Below are positions 24,559 to 29,131 of a stretch of DNA of 29,131 nt, one piece after another. Source of the stretch: Bradyrhizobium sp. (lineage in GTDB: Bacteria > Pseudomonadota > Alphaproteobacteria > Rhizobiales > Xanthobacteraceae); the NCBI GenBank assembly GCA_028290305.1, contig JAQGKC010000453.1, forward strand, positions 1 to 29,131, written 5' to 3'. The notes under the pieces are model-generated. The model made no database searches. It was given only the letters and a program-made list of their open reading frames with translations, and was not told the origin of the DNA. Position 1 is the stretch's first letter. Every line of letters starts with the position of its first letter. The translations under genes were made by a program, and so were the position numbers.

Positions 24559-25039
24559 CTCTTTCCCCAAAAGGACTCCCGACATGTCCCACGTCCCTCA
24601 GCCGCCATCCAACCAAGCGCCAATGCGCCGCCATCCCCTCTCTCCCGGGCCGTACATTCTATATAAGAGGGGATGTGTCGGACACGGCCCTGCGTCACAC
24701 TTATGCGGTGTTTTTCAAAACGACGCCTACGTCGGGACTCGCATGTCGGTCATGGTGGACAATTGTGACGCTCAGGTTTTCGCGCCATTAACGTCATATC
24801 GGGTCCAACGTTTCCGCTTCGCCAAGGCCGCCCTGCCGCGCTTCGCAAAGTGGTCCAGAGCGAACCATGAAAAAAGCGGGCATGCTCCGAAATGCCGTTG
24901 ACTTGCAAGGCAACTGTTCATGCGCCCGGTTCCAGTGTCGAATACTGAACAGACGACTTGGCACCGACCGTAGAATCCCTGTTGTATGGGATAGGTTTCA
25001 CGAAACCTAAAGATCCACGAACCCAGCAGAGGCTAACCA
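24559..25039. other. Stretch without a supported gene
   Basis: A plus-strand frame from ATG 24584 (MSHVPQPPSNQAP...) runs 105 codons after an AAAAGGA, but its composition looks non-coding after the first dozen residues and no family is visible. A perfect-looking promoter was not found. The region separates structured element B from the small membrane protein at 25040. Confidence 0.35.
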
Positions 25040-25372
25040 ATGTCCGTTTTACGCATGACGAAGGACGTTCTCGTTGTCCTAAAGGATGTCATAATCGACG
25101 ACTTTCAATCCCATCCACTCGACACGGCCCCATGGACAAACGCCTCCGTTTATCTAGGCGCGATGCTATTTTTTGGGGTGGACGCCTTAAAGGCCGCCGT
25201 TACTGCCGGCGTCGTCGCACTCGCCATCATGTGTAATTACGGTCGCCGCACTCTCATGCGCGGCGGAGTGGCAGTCCTGTTTTTTACCCTAGCGGTATGG
25301 ACTGGGGTTATCCCAGACCCGGTTAATTGGGGGCGTTTGGTCCATTCCGTGATCGCCGAGTCGCGGCAATGA
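25040..25372 (+). CDS. Small membrane protein, unknown function
   Basis: 110 residues from the ATG at 25040, with AGAGG seven bases upstream. The N-terminal ~35 residues are soluble (MTKDVLVVLKDVIIDDFQ). Two or three membrane helices follow (YLGAMLFFGVDALKAAV, TAGVVALAIMC and VAVLFFTLAVWTGVI), then a short tail. The size, topology and place beside the lysozyme relic and a tiny membrane ORF would suit a phage holin-like or lysis-accessory protein. No family motif supports this, so the function stays open. Confidence 0.55.
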   Translation: MSVLRMTKDVLVVLKDVIIDDFQSHPLDTAPWTNASVYLGAMLFFGVDALKAAVTAGVVALAIMCNYGRRTLMRGGVAVLFFTLAVWTGVIPDPVNWGRLVHSVIAESRQ

Positions 25373-25982
25373 CGTGGCTTACGCCGTGGGGTTGTGTGGG
25401 TGCCGTTAGGCCTAAAGTTGAACTTGCGCTACCCGCGCCGGGCTGCCAGTCGATGGACTTTCATCCCACCTGCGACTGTTCCCGTCATTCCTGAGGCAAG
25501 CATCTTTTTTGCCACGTGTGAACCGGCGCATACACGTTCCCTATTGATGTCGCGAGGGAAGCGCGCCGGTTGGTCACGCCATGGCGCTAAGCCCTAGGGA
25601 TAGACATTGCTTGGCGAATTGCCGTGTTGAGATGGCCCAACAAGGAGATGTTGCGAATCACCCAGCGAGGAAATGTCGGGCAAGATCCCGCCCGAGAGCA
25701 TCGCTTTGCAGCGCCTGGTCTACTTCGCAAAATTGCGCTGGCGTATCAACATAGACGCGTTTTGGATCAACCAACTAGCCATTGCATCCGATTTGATCCC
25801 GCCTTCGGGTTAGTGTCGCAGTTGAACTCACTTTTGATCAAAAATGCGTCAGCCTGATGGTCGGAAGAGAACCATATACGCCATAGAAATAATCTGGGGA
25901 ATGACGGCCCCTTGCCGTCGGAGCGGCTCTGTTGTTCAGAGTTTTTGCGTTACAAAGCGGGCACGTGTTTTCGGAGGTTGAA
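25373..25982. other. 610-base stretch, one possible short ORF
   Basis: No established gene is visible. The best candidate is a 46-residue frame at 25673-25813 on the plus strand (MSGKIPPESIALQRLVYFAK, then LRWRINIDAFWINQLAIASD), whose composition looks protein-like. However, its GAGG lies only two bases from the ATG, and the frame stays open for about 20 codons upstream, so it may be a gene fragment. Confidence 0.35.
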
Positions 25983-27005
25983 ATGCCTGCCAGATACAAG
26001 CCGCAGCTAAATCACATTGGGTTCGACTGGTTCTACCAATCGAACCGTTTTCTCAATGAACTGTTGGCCAAAGAGATTCCAATATTGGAGAGGTTGGGCT
26101 TTTACAAAGAGTATGGCTCTTTGGAAGATCCGACATTCTCTGGGCATGTCGAGTCAATGAATTTGATGAACGAGATCTGCGGGATCTTATCGGTTGCCGC
26201 GACTATTCAGATGGACGCAGGATTCAAGGCTCCGCATCAAGTAATCGCAACACTTGAGGCGATCAAAAAAGATCCCTCGCTCGTCATTACTCACAGCATT
26301 GAGCCGGAAGCGTTAGGAGCGATTGCTCGGTGTTATCAGCGTGGCCAAGAGGCGCCCGGAACGTTCTGGTTTGACATAGACAGGGCGGGGAACACGCCCC
26401 TACCCAACCCGGATCAAGTTCGTGCTGCTGCTTCAAATGCAATCGCATCATTGAAGCTCGAAGCGTCCCCCGGACGTCGTCCAGATAGGGTAGGGGAGTT
26501 TCTTGCAGTTAGATTTCGCGAAATATTTCTTCGCTTCAACGACCGCATAACCCGTCACTCCGTCGTAAGTAGTCGGGACGTGAAGTCCGGCTTAAGCAGC
26601 CACGAGACGAAGGAGGTGCAGCTTGAGGCTGGGCCTTTCATTGAGTTCCTAGAACTGGTGCTCGAACCGTTAAACCAATTTTTCCTTAGTCTACCGAAGT
26701 ACTACGGCGCAAGACGCATTTCAGCCGGGGCTGTCGCGGAAGTCGTGCGCGATCGTCGAGGGCTCCGAACGCAACGAAGTATCAAACAGCATTGCTCTTT
26801 GAGCCGTCTGCCCAATTCTCCCCATAAATTTCACCGCGAACTTCACGGCTCCATCGTGTTCAATCGACTTATTAGAATCAACGTTCAAGTCGAAGGAGAA
26901 GCACGTGAGCAATGTTTACACCGCAGAATACCTCCAGGAGCACCTGCAAGTTCCGGATATAGTGCTTCCGTTTGCGCTGGCCACGCCACGCCTACTTCCG
27001 GGTGA
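25983..27005 (+). CDS. Unknown protein, ~340 residues, C-terminus doubtful
   Basis: The ATG at 25983 has CGGAGG five bases upstream. The first ~270 residues look like a normal soluble helical protein (HIGFDWFYQSNRFLNELLAK, GRRPDRVGEFLAVRFREIFL, EAGPFIEFLELVLEPLNQFF). The last ~70 residues are rich in Arg, Ser, His and Pro and overlap the next gene by about 100 bases. This suggests that a frameshift near 26720-26780 replaced the original end. I do not recognise the family. It leads a run of three same-strand unknown genes. Confidence 0.6.
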   Translation: MPARYKPQLNHIGFDWFYQSNRFLNELLAKEIPILERLGFYKEYGSLEDPTFSGHVESMNLMNEICGILSVAATIQMDAGFKAPHQVIATLEAIKKDPSLVITHSIEPEALGAIARCYQRGQEAPGTFWFDIDRAGNTPLPNPDQVRAAASNAIASLKLEASPGRRPDRVGEFLAVRFREIFLRFNDRITRHSVVSSRDVKSGLSSHETKEVQLEAGPFIEFLELVLEPLNQFFLSLPKYYGARRISAGAVAEVVRDRRGLRTQRSIKQHCSLSRLPNSPHKFHRELHGSIVFNRLIRINVQVEGEAREQCLHRRIPPGAPASSGYSASVCAGHATPTSG

Positions 27006-27573
27006 AACAGATGACGATTATTTTCGCTTGTTCGATATGATGGCGACGGAACTCTTGCCTGAAACTGATCTCCAATGGCTGTGGACAATCGATCTCGTGT
27101 ACGTATGGTTTGACATCTTGCGGTACCGGCGCTGGAAGAATGCGATAATTCTGACCAGTCGCAGGCCAGCACTTGAATTCGCGTTGGCAAAAACAAGCCC
27201 TGAGGCACAGCTGGCCGGCGTAACGAACCAGGTCGTTCGCGCGCAAGCTCGCATAGATGCTGAGGCATTGCGGCTAGAGCCAAATCGGTTCAGCGCATTG
27301 AGTACTCGTCTTGAAGCACACGGTTACGATGCGGACGCAATTAACGCGAATGCATTTCTCCAAAGCCTTGAGTTTCTCACCACGATCGAAAAATTCCTGA
27401 CCTCTGCTCGTCATCAGGTTGCCGCGCTGGTGCGCGAAATAAGGTTGGATCACGAATTTGTACGGCGGGCCAGGGAAGCGATTGATCGAAACTTGGCACA
27501 AATGAAGCTGGCGGAACAGGCGGCCGTTGAATCGCAGCCCGAGCAACATGAAAAAGGAAAACAATCAGCTTAG
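26905..27573 (+). CDS. Unknown soluble protein (222 residues)
   Basis: Starts at a GTG at 26905 with AAGGAG upstream. It is acidic to neutral, helical, without a signal peptide or membrane segment; the centre reads LRYRRWKNAIILTSRRPALE and the C-terminal third (QVAALVREIRLDHEFVRRAR and beyond) is predicted to be a long helix or coiled coil. I recall similar uncharacterised proteins in Bradyrhizobium beside the type of small gene that follows, but no function is known to me. It overlaps the tail of the preceding gene and ends two bases before the next start. Confidence 0.65.
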   Translation: MSNVYTAEYLQEHLQVPDIVLPFALATPRLLPGETDDDYFRLFDMMATELLPETDLQWLWTIDLVYVWFDILRYRRWKNAIILTSRRPALEFALAKTSPEAQLAGVTNQVVRAQARIDAEALRLEPNRFSALSTRLEAHGYDADAINANAFLQSLEFLTTIEKFLTSARHQVAALVREIRLDHEFVRRAREAIDRNLAQMKLAEQAAVESQPEQHEKGKQSA

Positions 27574-27575
27574 CG

Positions 27576-28025
27576 GTGTTTCCGTTGATCTCAGACCGTA
27601 AACTTACAGCCAACAAACGCAATGCCTCCCTCAGCACCGGACCCCGGACTTTGGGAGGCAAACTGCGTTCGCGAAATAATGCATTTCGTCACGGCCTTGC
27701 AATACGAATTAATGATGACCCCGGCGCAGTGCAAAACATCGAGCGCTTGGCGCAAGTTCTGGCAGGGTTTAGCAATGATTTCTGGCGCAACGAACACGCG
27801 AGGACCATTGCGGAGTGCTACTTCGACATGCGGCGTATCCATACTGCGCGCACCGCGGTCTTGCACAGAATAGGCGAGCTGGAAGCCGCGGACCCCAGCG
27901 AGCATGCTCTTGCCGCAGAGGCCATCGAAAAAATTAATCGCTATGAGCGGAGGGTTTTATCGCGGCGTCGGAAAGCGTTGCGAGCCCTGAATTCGGCGTC
28001 CAAGGTCATCGCCGCTCGGGAATGA
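27576..28025 (+). CDS. STGPRT-motif small protein, unknown function
   Basis: 149 residues from a GTG two bases after the preceding stop. The N-terminus carries LTANKRNASLSTGPRTLGGK and SRNNAFRHGLA, the signature of a widespread uncharacterised family in which a basic KxxANRRNAxxSTGPRTxxGK segment is followed by a helical region. Basic N-terminus and helices suggest nucleic-acid contact, which is only an inference. Tight spacing with the upstream gene indicates co-expression. The start could also be the TTG nine bases later. Confidence 0.7.
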   Translation: MFPLISDRKLTANKRNASLSTGPRTLGGKLRSRNNAFRHGLAIRINDDPGAVQNIERLAQVLAGFSNDFWRNEHARTIAECYFDMRRIHTARTAVLHRIGELEAADPSEHALAAEAIEKINRYERRVLSRRRKALRALNSASKVIAARE

Positions 28026-28108
28026 CACGGCTGCGAGACCGGATAAGTTCCGTATGTTCATTGGGCCCGAGCTGGTGCATTCGGAAGTTCAACGGGTTTG
28101 TCAATTTC

Positions 28109-28193
28109 GGCAGAACGAACCCACGGGATGGGTTGATGGCTTTGACAAAACGAACCTGACACAGGGGATCAGCGATTTGGCAGAACGAACCCA
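28109..28193. repeat. Pair of perfect 15-base direct repeats
   Basis: GGCAGAACGAACCCA occurs at 28109-28123 and 28179-28193, 70 bases apart, with a related ACAAAACGAACC between them. It lies in the gap between the convergent genes ending at 28025 and 28282. The short open frames across it are probably not genes. Confidence 0.6.
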
Positions 28194-28281
28194 ACTGGGC
28201 GCTTACGCGTACACCGCTTTGGCCGATGTGGGTCCTGGCTTTTGCGATGGTCGGCGTCATCCACGCGGCCAGGTTCCTGCA

Positions 28282-29131
28282 TCACTGACGCGTCGCGGCA
28301 GCGCTTGGTGGAGCGAGAACTTCGATAGTTGGGTGCGTCGCGGCCGTTGGGGCGCGACGAACGAAAAGCTCACGGATACGAGCATTGAGAGGATCAGAAA
28401 AGTATCGCTGAACGGCAAGGCCCACACAAAATGCCGTTACAAGCGCGACGGCGACGTTGATGTAAGATCCTGCACCGAATGCGCCGGTCAACCCGGGAGC
28501 AACCAGCACAAAAACGGAGCAGTGAAACAGGTAAAGCTCATAGCTGCATTCGCCGATAGTTCCGAGGAGACTTAGCCTCTGCGGGCGTGCCGCGCGATCC
28601 GCTTCCACCTTGAGCGCATACAGCATCATGACGCCGCCTAGTGCGATCAGGCTTGGACCTACGGTAACGTGTTCGACTACTGGCAGAAACAAGTAGGCCG
28701 ATAAGGTGATCACCGCACCGAGCCATTTCGCCCACACCAACGACCATTGCGGCGCTTTCAGCCGGTGGGCTGCAATTGCGGCAAGCGCGCCCATCGCAAT
28801 GAGGTCAAAACAACCCCGGTATGTGAAGAGATCGCCTCGATTGGTGCGACCCGAAATGCCATACGCGATAACCAGGAGCAGCACGCCGATCAGCGCTTTT
28901 TCTTTCCGAAGAACAATCGCAATGACCGGATAGAGAACGTAGAACGCTTCCTCAATTGACAGAGACCATAGAACGGCCCACCCGAGTGGAACGGCCATAC
29001 CAAGCTTGTTGAACGATAGAGTGAGAACACTCCAAATAGCCTTGCCCAAAGAAGCCTGCTCTTCGAAAACAAATCCCGGGTAGCGGAGGATCGCAAGGGC
29101 GGAAAGCAGCACGATAAGCAGCGTCAGGCTG
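28282..29131 (-). CDS. Acyltransferase 3 (OafA/YrhL-type) membrane protein, 5' end outside window
   Basis: The open frame continues to the right edge, so the N-terminus with the catalytic histidine is not visible; about 283 codons are seen. The visible part has the family's central motif, LGWAVLWSLSIEEAFYVLYP, then several membrane helices and the YELYLFHCSVFVL segment near the end, with a Pro/Ala-rich cytoplasmic tail. These proteins transfer acetyl or other acyl groups to sugars of O-antigen, capsule or Nod factors. It converges on the STGPRT gene. A decayed relative lies at 8976-9464. Confidence 0.88.
   Translation of the reverse strand, partial: SLTLLIVLLSALAILRYPGFVFEEQASLGKAIWSVLTLSFNKLGMAVPLGWAVLWSLSIEEAFYVLYPVIAIVLRKEKALIGVLLLVIAYGISGRTNRGDLFTYRGCFDLIAMGALAAIAAHRLKAPQWSLVWAKWLGAVITLSAYLFLPVVEHVTVGPSLIALGGVMMLYALKVEADRAARPQRLSLLGTIGECSYELYLFHCSVFVLVAPGLTGAFGAGSYINVAVALVTAFCVGLAVQRYFSDPLNARIRELFVRRAPTAATHPTIEVLAPPSAAATRQ

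Noticed and set aside
24584..24901. 105-codon plus-strand frame after structured element B
   Set aside because: Weak ribosome site, composition unlike a protein after the first residues and no recognisable motif.
28054..28575. 173-codon plus-strand frame
   Set aside because: Its second half is antisense to the acyltransferase and its first half crosses the direct repeats; no family match.
1..29131. CRISPR array, tRNA or rRNA gene
   Set aside because: No regularly spaced repeats and no cloverleaf-like or ribosomal sequence were noticed on either strand; a tRNAscan-type search was not possible.

Overview
The window looks like an accessory stretch of an alphaproteobacterial chromosome, most likely Bradyrhizobium or a close relative. 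This is judged from protein resemblance: the XRE regulator, the lysozyme relic, the STGPRT-type small protein and the ERF protein all recall Bradyrhizobium. No tRNA, rRNA or CRISPR array was recognised. The core is a surface-polysaccharide locus, cut up by phage-derived genes and by several decayed genes and mobile-element relics.

Layout. (1) 1-1624, plus strand: tightly overlapping GmhA-like isomerase (5' end cut by the window), GmhB-like phosphatase and a short transaldolase, a set that fits supply and activation of heptose from sedoheptulose 7-phosphate. (2) 1621-4129, minus strand: a large membrane protein, two small unknown ORFs, and a chimeric relic joining the start of an FkbM methyltransferase to the tail of a family 2 glycosyltransferase. 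(3) 4139-4837: a tiny membrane-peptide ORF, a structured repeat element and an IS91-type transposase relic. (4) 4838-8899, minus strand: GDP-mannose dehydratase, family 4 glycosyltransferase, GDP-fucose synthase, family 2 glycosyltransferase, making and using GDP-fucose-type sugars. (5) 8976-12554: an acyltransferase relic, a second large membrane protein and an intact FkbM methyltransferase.

(6) 12595-15463: a compact phage-type module. An XRE repressor gene diverges from a strong promoter whose -35 and -10 boxes each overlap a palindromic operator. Downstream are a damaged small gene, a YqaJ/lambda-type exonuclease and an ERF annealing protein fused to an HNH-like domain. (7) 15902-20316, plus strand: a decoration cassette with a polysaccharide pyruvyl transferase, a PhyH-like dioxygenase fused to a Rieske-like domain with an altered ligand set, and a sulfotransferase-glycosyltransferase-Ig-like triple fusion. 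(8) 20404-23519: an SGNH hydrolase relic, a third large membrane protein and a methyltransferase on the minus strand. (9) 23645-25372: a frameshifted phage lysozyme relic, a second tiny membrane ORF with the same structured element, and a small membrane protein. (10) 25983-29131: three unknown genes in series, a short direct repeat and a 5'-truncated acyltransferase 3 protein.

Taken together, the intact genes can build nucleotide-activated sugars, transfer them, and decorate the product with methyl, pyruvyl, sulfate and acyl groups. The phage recombination and lysis remnants on either side of the decoration cassette suggest that mobile DNA assembled this locus.
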